From Sphingomonas sp. Leaf22 (GTDB lineage Bacteria; Pseudomonadota; Alphaproteobacteria; Sphingomonadales; Sphingomonadaceae): a DNA stretch of 64,000 bases. The stretch lies in assembly GCF_001421715.1 (NCBI RefSeq), contig NZ_LMKP01000011.1, forward strand, positions 1 through 64,000, read 5' to 3'. Under the pieces are notes generated by a model that was not told the DNA's origin, made no database searches, and worked only from the letters and a program-made list of their open reading frames with translations. Of this stretch, positions 34,448 to 42,954 are shown one piece after another; position 1 is the stretch's first letter, and every line of letters starts with the position of its first letter. A program made the position numbers and the translations under genes.

Positions 34448-35443
34448 TCATACCACGGTGAATCCGGCGAAGAACGGGTCCTCGCGATCGATCCAGATCG
34501 TGTTGAATCCCGTGGCGATCGCCGATCCCTCGATCGACGGGATGATCGCGGCCTGCCCGCCGATCATCGTCTCCGCCTCGACCCGCCCGACGAAGCGGCT
34601 GCCGATATAGCTTTCATGCACGAAGCGGTCGCCGACCTGCAACCGCCCGGTCGCCGCCAGATGCGCCAGCCGCGCCGACGTGCCGGTCCCGCACGGGCTG
34701 CGGTCGATCGCGCGTTCGCCATAGAAGACCGCGTTGCGCCCGTCCGCGCCGTCGCCCTTCGGCCGGTCGGCCCACAGCACATGGCTGACGCCCCGGATCG
34801 TCGGTTCCAGCGGATGGACGGGGTCATAGATCGCCTGCACCTGCTCGCGGATGGTCCGGCTTAACTCTACGAGCCGCGCCGCGCCGAGATCGTCGAGGCC
34901 GGTATAGGCCCCCTGCGGTTCGATGATCGCATAGTAATTGCCGCCATAGGCGACATCGATCGACAGCGGGCCGAAGCCCGGCACGTCGATCCGCACATCC
35001 CGCGCCGCCAGATAGGCGGGCACGTTGCGGATCTTGACCGATCGCACCCGGTTGCCCTCGGCGACATAATCGATGTCGATGATGCCGGCCGGCACCTCGA
35101 CGCGCAGCCTGCCCGGCTCGCGCGGGGTGATCAGGCCGTTCTCCAGCCCGAAGGTGATCATTCCGATCGTGCCGTGCCCGCACATCGGCAGGCAGCCCGA
35201 TGTCTCGATGAACAGGATCGCCGCATCCGCATCGCCGCACGGCGGGTACAGGAACCCGCCCGACATCATGTCGTGCCCGCGCGGCTCGAAACACAGCCCG
35301 GTGCGGATCCAGTCGAACCGCGCCAGGAAATCCTGCCGCCGCTCCGCCATGCTGGCACCCCGCAACAGCGGCGCGCCCCCGGCCACCAGACGGACGGGAT
35401 TGCCCGCCGTGTGGCCGTCGATGCAGAAGAAGGTGTGGCGCAT
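34448..35443 (-). CDS. 4-Hydroxyproline epimerase (proline racemase family)
   Basis: 331 residues from the ATG at 35443. It inverts trans-4-hydroxy-L-proline to cis-4-hydroxy-D-proline by a two-base mechanism. Both catalytic cysteines are present: Cys88 in M-C-G-H-G-T-I-G and Cys251 in S-P-C-G-T-G-T-S-A. The opening F-F-C-I-D-G-H-T-A-G-N-P-V-R is that of the hydroxyproline 2-epimerase branch; with the neighbouring dehydrogenase and deaminase this makes proline racemase or 3-hydroxyproline dehydratase (which lacks the second Cys) less likely. Its start overlaps the stop of the deaminase gene by one base (TGATG). Confidence 0.93.
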   Translation of the reverse strand: MRHTFFCIDGHTAGNPVRLVAGGAPLLRGASMAERRQDFLARFDWIRTGLCFEPRGHDMMSGGFLYPPCGDADAAILFIETSGCLPMCGHGTIGMITFGLENGLITPREPGRLRVEVPAGIIDIDYVAEGNRVRSVKIRNVPAYLAARDVRIDVPGFGPLSIDVAYGGNYYAIIEPQGAYTGLDDLGAARLVELSRTIREQVQAIYDPVHPLEPTIRGVSHVLWADRPKGDGADGRNAVFYGERAIDRSPCGTGTSARLAHLAATGRLQVGDRFVHESYIGSRFVGRVEAETMIGGQAAIIPSIEGSAIATGFNTIWIDREDPFFAGFTVV

Positions 35444-36366
35444 CAGGCGGCGAGCGCCGCCTTGAGCACCGGGCGGGTCGCCGCGCACTTTTCGACCATC
35501 GCGATGACCTCGGCCCGGCGCGCGCCTTCGAGCGGCAGGCGCGGCAGGCGGACGCGTTCCGACCCGCGACCCATGATCTCTTCGGCCAGCTTGATCGACT
35601 GGACCAGATCATGTTCGGCATCGAGGTGCAGCAGCGGCATGAACCAGCGATAGATGCGCCGCGCCTCTTCCCAGTCGCCACGATAGACCGCCGCGATCAG
35701 CGCGACCGATTCCTGCGGGAACGCGCTGGTCAGGCCCGATACCCAGCCGCTGGCGCCGAGCAACATGCCCTCCAGCGCGACGTCGTCCAGACCCGCCATC
35801 ACGATATAGCGGTCGCCGAACCGGTTGATGACGTCGGTGAAGCGGCGCGGATCGGGCGCGCTTTCCTTGACCGCGACGATGTTCTTGACCGGATCGAGCA
35901 GCTCGAGCGTCGCGAAGTCGACCGACACCCGGTATGCGGGCGGATTGTTGTACAACATGATCGGCAGGCCGGTCGCGTCGGCAACGGTGCGAAAATGCGT
36001 CGCCAGTTCGTTCGGCGTCGGCACATAGACCATGGCCGGCAACAGCATCAGCGCATCGACGCCGATCGCCTCGACCTCCTGCGCGAACTCCGCCGCGCGG
36101 TGCGTCGTGAATTCGGACACGCCGCATACCAGCGGCACGCGCCCGCCGACCGCTTCGACACCGGCGCGCAGCACCGCATGCTTTTCCGCTACGTCGAGCG
36201 AATTATTCTCGCCACAGGTGCCGAGCAGGATCAACCCGTCGACACCATCCTCGACCAGCGCTACCAACCCACGCTGCGTCGCGTCGATATCGACCGAACC
36301 ATCCGCCGCGAACTGCGTCGTCGCTGCGGGATAGACGCCCGTCCACATGCTCGAACCAGAAACCAC
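35443..36366 (-). CDS. DapA-family aldolase/deaminase, probable pyrroline-4-hydroxy-2-carboxylate deaminase
   Basis: About 307 residues, a class I (Schiff-base) DHDPS-like TIM barrel. The lysine is in I-V-A-V-K-E-S-A (about residue 167) and the tyrosine in M-L-Y-N-N-P-P-A-Y (about 139); G-T-C-G-E-N-N-S replaces the G-T-T-G-E of DapA. In hydroxyproline catabolism this enzyme converts pyrroline-4-hydroxy-2-carboxylate to alpha-ketoglutarate semialdehyde plus ammonia. I use the GTG at 36366 because GGAGG (36372-36376) stands five bases before it; the ATG at 36378 has no binding site, and an ATG at 36348 is a second option. First gene of the long minus-strand run. Confidence 0.88.
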   Translation of the reverse strand: MVSGSSMWTGVYPAATTQFAADGSVDIDATQRGLVALVEDGVDGLILLGTCGENNSLDVAEKHAVLRAGVEAVGGRVPLVCGVSEFTTHRAAEFAQEVEAIGVDALMLLPAMVYVPTPNELATHFRTVADATGLPIMLYNNPPAYRVSVDFATLELLDPVKNIVAVKESAPDPRRFTDVINRFGDRYIVMAGLDDVALEGMLLGASGWVSGLTSAFPQESVALIAAVYRGDWEEARRIYRWFMPLLHLDAEHDLVQSIKLAEEIMGRGSERVRLPRLPLEGARRAEVIAMVEKCAATRPVLKAALAA

Positions 36367-36387
36367 ATCATCCTCCATGATCGTGAT

Positions 36388-36401
36388 TTTCGTATACGAT
36401 A
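36388..36401. promoter_or_regulatory. Palindromic operator candidate before the hydroxyproline genes
   Basis: TTTCGTATACGATA, a 14-bp palindrome with one mismatch centred on GTATAC, lies 12 bases before the GGAGG of the deaminase gene, where it would cover the -10 region. It shares the core TCGTATACGA/TTGTATACGA with the site at 19621-19634 and fits the FadR-type TNGT-N2-ACNA consensus. Probable target of the GntR protein encoded at 31027-31689. Confidence 0.68.
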
Positions 36402-36888
36402 TTAAGTCGATGCTGCCAACTGAAATCGGGCGATTTTTTTGCGGGTACGGACTGCGTCCGTTGCGAGGGCGGCAAATTCGGAAAATGGCGGGCGTTTGAG
36501 CGGATTATACCGCCGTTCGGACATTCACGACGGCTTTGCGGGTCGGTCGTACCCCGGCGAAGGCGAGACCGCTACGAAAGTAGCAAGCTTGGCCAAAAAC
36601 TCGCCGTACCCCCGCGCAGGCGGGGGTCCAGAGCCAATGAAAACAACGACTTGCGCATGGAACCCTGGACCCCCGCCTGCGCGGGGGTACCGCAAGGGGG
36701 AGGGGCTTGGGACTTTCGCAAAGGTCTTGGGAGGCCAAGGGCCAGACGGCCGACGTCGGTACCGTACCCGAAAGCTTTCCCGACGGAATCTCGGCGTCCG
36801 CAAGACCGCTGCGACCGTGCCGACGCCCGATCCCCTGCCGTTAAGCGCGAGACTCCTGCAAGAGCCGCCGCGCACCCGCCCGCCCCCC
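36402..36888. repeat. 487-bp intergenic region with facing palindromic repeats
   Basis: No gene. The left end would hold the promoter for the hydroxyproline run. A direct (36605-36631) and an inverted (36665-36692) copy of the CGTACCCCCGC-GCAG-GCGGGGGTCC repeat face each other and can form a long hairpin. The remaining sequence up to the tesA stop shows nothing recognisable. Confidence 0.65.
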
Positions 36889-37659
36889 TCACCCCGCCGG
36901 GTCGATCGCCCGCAGCCGCCCGGCGACCACCGGCCCCAGCCGCGCGACGATCCGGTCGACCCCTTGCGCATTGGGGTGGATGCCGTCGGGCAACATCAAC
37001 GCCCGGTCGCCCAGCACGCCCGCCAGAATGAACGGATCGAGCGTCGCGTCATATCGCTTCGCCATGTCCGGCCAGATGCGGTTGAACGTCGCGGCATAGT
37101 CCGGCCCTAGATTGGGCGGCACCAGCATGCCGGTCAGCACCACCGGAATGCCGCGCTTCTGCAACTCCTCCAGCATCGCGACGAAATTGGCCCGCGTCTC
37201 GGCCGGCGGAATCTGGCGCAGCACATCATTGCCGCCCAGCCCCAGCAGCACGAGGTCGGGTTTCCGGTCGAGCCGGTCGAGCGTATAGGCCAGCCGCTGC
37301 CGCCCCGCCGCGCTGGTATCGCCCGAAATCCCGCCATTCACGACCCGCGCGTTGATGCCGTCCGCGCGCAACGCATCCTGCAGATCGTCGGGCAGGCTGT
37401 CCCCGCGGGCGAGGCCATAGCCGGCATACAGGCTGTCACCGAACGCCAGCACCAGCCGCTCCGGCCCGGCCACCGGCTTCACCGACGCCGCCTTGGGGCT
37501 TGCGGCGGACGCGGCATTGCTCACCGTCATCTGGATGGTCTCATTCCCCTCCGACAAATCGGGCTGGCCGCATCCCGACAGCAGCAACGCGCCTTGGAGA
37601 ATGGCGAACGCGCCCGCATATGTGGGTCCCTGCTTCGTCACTGGCGACAAACCTTCCAT
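36889..37659 (-). CDS. tesA: GDSL-type arylesterase/lysophospholipase, TesA-like lipoprotein
   Basis: About 256 residues. An N-terminal hydrophobic segment ends in L-L-L-S-G-C (Cys30), a lipobox, so the protein is probably membrane-anchored in the periplasm. SGNH-hydrolase blocks follow: F-G-D-S-L-Y-A-G-Y-G (Ser), V-N-G-G-I-S-G-D-T, L-G-L-G-G-N-D-V-L-R and D-G-I-H-P-N (Asp/His). E. coli TesA is a periplasmic thioesterase/lysophospholipase L1. The divergent ABC genes give the same tesA/ybbA-ybbP arrangement as in E. coli. The start is uncertain: ATGs at 37659 and 37686 are both possible and clash with the start of ybbA. Confidence 0.9.
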   Translation of the reverse strand: MEGLSPVTKQGPTYAGAFAILQGALLLSGCGQPDLSEGNETIQMTVSNAASAASPKAASVKPVAGPERLVLAFGDSLYAGYGLARGDSLPDDLQDALRADGINARVVNGGISGDTSAAGRQRLAYTLDRLDRKPDLVLLGLGGNDVLRQIPPAETRANFVAMLEELQKRGIPVVLTGMLVPPNLGPDYAATFNRIWPDMAKRYDATLDPFILAGVLGDRALMLPDGIHPNAQGVDRIVARLGPVVAGRLRAIDPAG

Positions 37660-38353
37660 GCAATCCGTTTCGAACGATATGGTCATCGACGCGTGCGGTG
37701 TCACCCTGACGCTGGGCGAAGGCGACGCTGCGACCCGCATCCTGCACGGTATCGACCTTGCCGTCCCTGCCGGGACCAGCGTCGCGCTCTTGGGTGCGTC
37801 GGGATCGGGCAAGTCGTCGCTGATGGCGGTGCTGTCCGGCCTAGAGCGCGCGACCGGCGGGCAGGTCCATGTCGCCGGTGCCGACTTCGGTGCGATGGGC
37901 GAGGATGATCTGGCGCGGGCACGACGCGGCCGGATCGGCATCGTGCTACAGGCATTCCACCTGCTGCCGACGATGACCGCGCTCGAAAACGTCGCGGTAC
38001 CGATGGAACTGGCCGGGGTGGCCGACGCCTTCGCCCGTGCCGAGGCCGAACTGGCATCGGTCGGTCTCGCCCACCGCCTCCACCATTATCCGACGCAATT
38101 GTCGGGCGGCGAGCAACAGCGCGTCGCGATCGCCCGCGCGCTGGCCGGACGCCCGGCGCTGGTCTTTGCCGACGAACCGACCGGCAATCTCGACCGCGCG
38201 ACCGGCCATGCGGTCATGGACCTGCTGTTCGAACGCCGCGCCGCGACACAGGCGACCTTGCTGGTCATCACCCACGACCCGGCGCTGGCCGAACGCTGCG
38301 ACCGGGTGGTCGAACTGGCCGATGGCCGGATCGCGCGAGACAGCGGGCAATGA
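37658..38353 (+). CDS. ybbA: ABC transporter ATP-binding protein, LolD/YbbA type
   Basis: About 231 residues. It has Walker A (G-A-S-G-S-G-K-S-S), Q-loop, signature L-S-G-G-E-Q-Q-R, Walker B (A-L-V-F-A-D-E-P-T) and the H-loop (I-T-H-D-P). This branch powers mechanotransmission-type transporters that work on substrates in the periplasm, with an FtsX-like permease. The permease is 346 bp downstream, pushed away by repeats. The ATG at 37658 shares two bases with the opposite tesA start; an ATG at 37679 begins directly at the conserved V-I-D-A-C-G-V-T-L and is an alternative. Confidence 0.9.
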   Translation: MQSVSNDMVIDACGVTLTLGEGDAATRILHGIDLAVPAGTSVALLGASGSGKSSLMAVLSGLERATGGQVHVAGADFGAMGEDDLARARRGRIGIVLQAFHLLPTMTALENVAVPMELAGVADAFARAEAELASVGLAHRLHHYPTQLSGGEQQRVAIARALAGRPALVFADEPTGNLDRATGHAVMDLLFERRAATQATLLVITHDPALAERCDRVVELADGRIARDSGQ

Positions 38354-38699
38354 GCGTTGCGCTGCGAAAGCCGCGCTTGCCCTCCCCAGCGAAGGCAAGC
38401 CCGATGCGAACGTCCCGGCCGGAGCCCCATCCACGCCGTACCCCGGCGGAGGCCGGGGTCCAGTTGGCAAGGTCTTTCGGTAGGATACTGACGTCCCCCA
38501 ACTGGGCCCCGGCCTTCGCGGGGGTACGGATTTCGGACGTTCGCAGCGCTTTCGTACAGGCCCCACATCCACAAAAGCCCGAACCGCACGCCCCCCACCG
38601 TACCCCCGCGCAGGCGGGGGTCCAGAGCGGCACACGCGACCGGCGTTTCTGCTTGGCTCCGGACCAGCCAACCCGCACGCCCCCCCCCCGAGCCACCGC
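38354..38699. repeat. 346-bp spacer holding three palindromic repeats
   Basis: No credible gene. Copies of the CGTACCCC(C)GC...GCGGGGGTCCAG repeat lie at 38437-38463 (direct), 38502-38528 (inverted) and 38599-38625 (direct). The first two face each other. They fill a gap between two transporter genes that are normally adjacent, so they look like insertions. A run of C at about 38678-38688 precedes the next gene. Confidence 0.72.
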
Positions 38700-41189
38700 A
38701 TGACCGACTGGCGTCTCGCATGGACCTTCGCGCGTCGCGAACTCGATGCCCGCTTCCGTGGGCTGCGGCTATTGCTGGTCTGCCTGATCCTCGGCGTCGG
38801 TGCGCTGGCCGCGATCGGCAGCCTGACGCGCTCGATCACCGGCGAACTGTCCGCGCGCGGCCAGAGCCTGCTCGGCGGCGACCTCGAACTGTCGGTGTCG
38901 CAGCGCACCGCCGATCCGGCCGAGCGCCGGTCGATGGCGAGGCTGGGTCGCGTGTCCGAAACGCTGCGGATGCAGTCGATGGGTGTCAACTTCGGCGGGG
39001 AAACGGCCCCGATCGAGCTGAAAGCGGTCGACCGGTCCTATCCGCTCTATGGCGCGCTGACCCTGCAACGCGGCAACGCCCGCCCGCTGTCCCCGACCGA
39101 GACCTATGTGGGGCCGGCGCTGGTCGAACGGCTGAAACTGCGGGTCGGTGGCCCGGTCCGGTTCGGTACCGCGCGCTTCACCGTCGCCGGCATCATCGCC
39201 GACGAACCCGACCGGTTGAGCGAAGGATTCACCCTCGGCGCAGTGGCTTTGGTATCGCTGGAGGGATTGCAACGCACCGGCCTGATCGCGCCCGGCAGCC
39301 TGTACGAGAGCAAATACCGCATCGCCAGCCGCTATGACCCGGGGCAAGCGATCAAGGCGTTTACCGACCGCTATCCGGCGCAGGGCTGGGACAGCCGCAC
39401 CCGCGACCGCGCCTCGCCGGGGGCCGAGCGTTTCCTGACGCGGATGGGCGAATTTCTGGTGCTGGTCGGCCTGACCGCATTGGTCATTGCGGGCATCGGG
39501 GTCGGCAACGGCGTGTCCAGCTACCTCGCCACCCGCCGGTCGAGCATCGCCACGCTGAAGGTGCTGGGCGCGACCTCCGGCCTGATCGCGCGTGTCTATC
39601 TGCTTCAGATCATGGCGGTTTCCGCGATCGGCATCGCTATCGGCCTTGCCATCGGCATCGCCGCCGTGCCGCTGATCGTCGCGGTCGCGGGCGATGTGCT
39701 GCCGGTCGCGCCCCGCTTCGCCATCCATCCCCTGCCGCTGGTACAGGCCGCCGCCTATGGCCTGCTCATCGCCCTCGCCTTTGCCGCGCCGCCGTTGCTG
39801 GCGGCAGGTGCGGTCCCTGCCGCCGGGCTGTTGCGCGGCGTCCATGACGGCCGTCGACCGCCGAGGTGGAAGGCGGCGGCATGGATGGGTGCAGCGTTCG
39901 CGGGGATCGTCGCGCTGGTCCTGACGACCAGCGAACGCCCATGGTTCGGCGCGGCGTTCCTTGCCGCCGCGGCAGGACTTCTCCTGCTACTATCGATACT
40001 TGGCTGGTCGATCCGCTGGGCCGCCGCGCGCCTGCCCCGCCCCCGCCGTCCGTTGTTGCGGCTCGCGGTCAGCGCGCTGCACCGCCCCGGCGCGCGTACC
40101 GGCGCGCTGGTCGTGGCGCTGGGCCTCGGCCTGACCCTGTTCGTGCTGCTGGCAACCATCCGCACCAGCCTCGACGCCAACATCGCCCGGACCGTTCCGG
40201 CGCGCGCCCCCGCGCTGTTCGCGCTCGACGTGCCCCCGGCCCGCGAATCGTCGTTCCGTGCAACCATCGTCAACTTCCAGCCCGACGCCGACATCCAGAC
40301 CGTGCCGCTGATGCGCGGCACCATCACCGCCTATGGCACCACCCGCGTCGCCGACCTGAAAATCATTCCGGAGGGCGCCTGGGCACTGCGTGGCGAACGC
40401 GGCCTGACCTTCGCCCGCGACCTGCCGCCGGGCAGCGAACTGGTGGCGGGCAAATGGTGGCCCGCCGACTATGCCGGCGAACCGCTGGTCTCGGTCGACG
40501 AACGCATGGGCGAAGCGCTGAACCTGAAACTCGGCGATCCGCTGACGATCAGCGTTGCCGGCCAGGAACGCACCGCCCGCATCGCCTCGTTCCGCAAGAT
40601 CGAATGGGACACGATGGGCTTCAATTTCGTGATGGTGTTCAGCCCCAACGCCCTGTCCGACGTACCGCATAACCTTGCCGCGACGATCACCATGCCGGGC
40701 CGCGAACGCGCCGTCATCCGCGCGCTGTCGGTCCGCTTCCCGTCGACATCGGTCGTCGAGGTGCGCGACGTGATCGGGCAGGTCCGCGATATCGTGTCGC
40801 AAATGGCCACCGCCATCGCTGCCGCGGCGGGCATCGCCATCCTCGCCGGCATCGCGGTGCTGATCGGCGCGATCGCCGCCGCGCGCGAAACCCGGACCTA
40901 TGATTCGGTGATCCTGAAGACGCTCGGCGCGACGCGTGGCCAGATATTGGCGGCGCAGGCGCTCGAATATCTGTTGCTCGCCGTCATCCTCGCCGCCCTC
41001 GCCGCCGCGATCGGGATCGCGGGCGGGTGGTATGTCGTGGTCGAACTGTTCGCGTTCGACTGGCTGCCCGACTACCGCGCGATCGGCCTGACGCTGGCGA
41101 CGGGGGTCGGGGTGACGTTGGGGATCGGCCTGCTCGGCGCGTTGCCGATCCTGAGTGCGAGACCGGCCCGGGCGTTAAGAGAACTGTAA
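38700..41189 (+). CDS. ybbP: FtsX-like ABC transporter permease, YbbP type
   Basis: 829 residues. Predicted about ten membrane helices with two large periplasmic MacB/FtsX-type domains: one helix near residues 20-40, a periplasmic domain to about 250, a helix bundle to about 470, a second periplasmic domain and a final three-helix FtsX block ending A-R-P-A-R-A-L-R-E-L. It pairs with the YbbA-type ATPase upstream. In E. coli the system is linked to the TesA esterase; the cargo is not firmly known. The long repeat spacer may weaken co-expression with the ATPase gene. Confidence 0.9.
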   Translation: MTDWRLAWTFARRELDARFRGLRLLLVCLILGVGALAAIGSLTRSITGELSARGQSLLGGDLELSVSQRTADPAERRSMARLGRVSETLRMQSMGVNFGGETAPIELKAVDRSYPLYGALTLQRGNARPLSPTETYVGPALVERLKLRVGGPVRFGTARFTVAGIIADEPDRLSEGFTLGAVALVSLEGLQRTGLIAPGSLYESKYRIASRYDPGQAIKAFTDRYPAQGWDSRTRDRASPGAERFLTRMGEFLVLVGLTALVIAGIGVGNGVSSYLATRRSSIATLKVLGATSGLIARVYLLQIMAVSAIGIAIGLAIGIAAVPLIVAVAGDVLPVAPRFAIHPLPLVQAAAYGLLIALAFAAPPLLAAGAVPAAGLLRGVHDGRRPPRWKAAAWMGAAFAGIVALVLTTSERPWFGAAFLAAAAGLLLLLSILGWSIRWAAARLPRPRRPLLRLAVSALHRPGARTGALVVALGLGLTLFVLLATIRTSLDANIARTVPARAPALFALDVPPARESSFRATIVNFQPDADIQTVPLMRGTITAYGTTRVADLKIIPEGAWALRGERGLTFARDLPPGSELVAGKWWPADYAGEPLVSVDERMGEALNLKLGDPLTISVAGQERTARIASFRKIEWDTMGFNFVMVFSPNALSDVPHNLAATITMPGRERAVIRALSVRFPSTSVVEVRDVIGQVRDIVSQMATAIAAAAGIAILAGIAVLIGAIAAARETRTYDSVILKTLGATRGQILAAQALEYLLLAVILAALAAAIGIAGGWYVVVELFAFDWLPDYRAIGLTLATGVGVTLGIGLLGALPILSARPARALREL

Positions 41190-41190
41190 A

Positions 41191-41213
41191 ATCCTCCCCG
41201 TGCCGGAGAGGAT
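41191..41213. repeat. Single arm of the CCTCCCC repeat family
   Basis: AATCCTCCCCGTGCCGGAGA just after ybbP resembles the outer arms of the long elements at 5131 and 53221 but has no distant partner arm. It looks like a decayed or partial copy. Confidence 0.45.
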
Positions 41214-41222
41214 AGAAGTCAC

Positions 41223-41250
41223 AAAAAACCCCGGCAGTTGCCTGCCGGGG
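41223..41250 (-). terminator. Rho-independent terminator of the DEAD-box helicase gene
   Basis: On the minus strand the arms CCCCGGCAG and CTGCCGGGG form a perfect 9-bp stem with a four-base loop (41229-41250), followed by six T residues (complement of 41223-41228). It lies nine bases after the helicase stop. A short T-run on the other side may let it also stop ybbP transcripts. Confidence 0.9.
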
Positions 41251-41258
41251 CTTTTCGA

Positions 41259-42695
41259 TCAAACCGCTGCGCGGGGAGCGCCGCCCCGACCGCGACCGCC
41301 CCGGCCGCGACCGCCGCCGGCACCGCCGCCACCCGGACGACCGCCGCCACCGGTACCGGCCTCACGCTGCGGCGGGCGACCACCGCCCTGCCCTTCGCTG
41401 CGCTGCGGCTGACCGCCGCGGGCCGGACCACCGCGACCATGCGCCGGCTTGGCACCATGGGCATGGGTCGCGCGCGGACGCGCCGGGCCGCGCTCGCTGG
41501 GCAGACGCTCGGGACGATCGGGGGCATAGGGCGCGCGGCTCGCCTTGATCTGCGCGCTCTGTTCGAGGAAGTCGGCAGGCAGCGGCACGACCTCGATCTT
41601 CTGCTTGGTCAGCCGCTCGATCCCCTTCAGGAACGGCCGCTCGTCATCGGCGCAGAAGCTGAACGCCACGCCCGACGCACCCGCGCGCGCCGTCCGCCCG
41701 ATGCGGTGGACATATTGTTCCGAAACATTGGGCAGTTCGAAGTTCACGACATGGCTGACCCCCGACACGTCGATACCGCGCGCGGCGATGTCGGTCGCGA
41801 CCATGATCGGAACGGTGCCGTCGCGGAACGCGGCCAGTGCCTTCTCACGCTGCGGCTGCGACTTGTTGCCGTGGATCGCGTTCGACGCGATGCCGTTGGC
41901 TGCCAGCAGCTTCACGACGCGGTCGGCGCCATGCTTGGTGCGGGTGAACACCAGCGCGCGATCGATCTTCGTGTTGCGGAAGAACATCGTCAGCAGCGCC
42001 TGCTTCTCGGTCTGCTGCACGTGCGTGACATATTGCTCGACGCGCTCGGCGGTCGACGACACCGGCGTCACCGCGACGGTCGCCGGATCGGTCAGATACT
42101 TGTCGGCCAGTTCGCGGATATCCTTCGGCATGGTCGCCGAAAAGAACAGCGTCTGACGCGACTTGGGCACCATCGACACGATGCGGCGCAGCGCGTGGAT
42201 GAAACCGAGGTCGAGCATCTGGTCGGCTTCGTCGAGCACGAGGATCTCGAGCTCGCCCAGGCCGAGGCACTTCTGGTCGATCAGGTCGAGCAGCCGGCCC
42301 GGCGTCGCGACGAGGATGTCGACACCCGCCGCCACGTCGCGGATGTTGCGCGGCACCGGCACGCCGCCGAACACGGTGGCGACGGTCAGCTTGCTGTGCT
42401 TGGCATAGGCGCGGGCATTGTCGGCGATCTGGCTGACCAGTTCGCGCGTCGGGGCCAGCACCAGCATGCGGCAGCGCATCGGGCGGCGACGGACATTAGC
42501 CTTTACCAACAGGTCGATCGACGGCAGCACGAAGGCGGCGGTCTTGCCGGTACCGGTCTGGGCGATGCCCAGCAGGTCGCGCCCTTCGAGCACGAGCGGG
42601 ATCGCGTCGCGCTGGATCGGGGTGGGGGTTTCGTAATTCTTGGCGGCGAGCGCGTCGAGAATCGACTTCGACAAGCCGAGTGACTGGAAGGTCAT
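41259..42695 (-). CDS. DEAD-box RNA helicase with glycine/arginine-rich tail
   Basis: 478 residues. All helicase motifs are seen: Q motif (T-P-T-P-I-Q), A-Q-T-G-T-G-K-T, P-T-R-E-L, D-E-A-D, S-A-T, the A-R-G-I-D region and H-R-I-G-R-T-A-R. After about residue 385 the tail is basic and rich in Gly, Arg and Pro (RGG-like), a low-complexity RNA-binding extension. RhlE/DeaD-type helicases unwind RNA in ribosome assembly and decay, often in the cold. I use the ATG at 42695, where the conserved M-T-F-Q-S-L-G-L begins. The 260 bp upstream may form a long leader. Confidence 0.93.
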   Translation of the reverse strand: MTFQSLGLSKSILDALAAKNYETPTPIQRDAIPLVLEGRDLLGIAQTGTGKTAAFVLPSIDLLVKANVRRRPMRCRMLVLAPTRELVSQIADNARAYAKHSKLTVATVFGGVPVPRNIRDVAAGVDILVATPGRLLDLIDQKCLGLGELEILVLDEADQMLDLGFIHALRRIVSMVPKSRQTLFFSATMPKDIRELADKYLTDPATVAVTPVSSTAERVEQYVTHVQQTEKQALLTMFFRNTKIDRALVFTRTKHGADRVVKLLAANGIASNAIHGNKSQPQREKALAAFRDGTVPIMVATDIAARGIDVSGVSHVVNFELPNVSEQYVHRIGRTARAGASGVAFSFCADDERPFLKGIERLTKQKIEVVPLPADFLEQSAQIKASRAPYAPDRPERLPSERGPARPRATHAHGAKPAHGRGGPARGGQPQRSEGQGGGRPPQREAGTGGGGRPGGGGAGGGRGRGGRGRGGAPRAAV

Positions 42696-42954
42696 GGCAG
42701 TTCCTGAAATAGGGTCCGGCACCCGAAACGCAGCAAGGCGCACGGGCAGCGGGCAAAAAATTGCGACCCGCGTGACTAGGGAAGCCGGTTGGAGCTGCGA
42801 CGCGTAGCCGAGACCATCACGGTCCGATCACGCTGCCTGAAAAAGCGTCGCTGCACTGCGGTAGATACGCGAGACGGTCGCGATGGTCAAGCCACCGTCC
42901 GTTTTGCTTGTTTTCGCTATGGCAACCCGCAGATGAACACCGTACAGCCCGGAT

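Noticed and set aside
34448..35443. Proline racemase or trans-3-hydroxyproline dehydratase
   Set aside because: Both catalytic cysteines are present, which excludes the dehydratase, and the neighbouring D-amino-acid dehydrogenase and deaminase fit the 4-hydroxyproline epimerase better.
35443..36366. Lysine-pathway DapA or sialic-acid lyase
   Set aside because: G-T-C-G-E-N replaces the DapA G-T-T-G-E motif, and the gene is joined to the hydroxyproline epimerase by an overlap.
38350..38703. 117-codon frame between ybbA and ybbP
   Set aside because: It translates the palindromic repeats (P-A-x-A-G-V-Q units) and has no conserved character.
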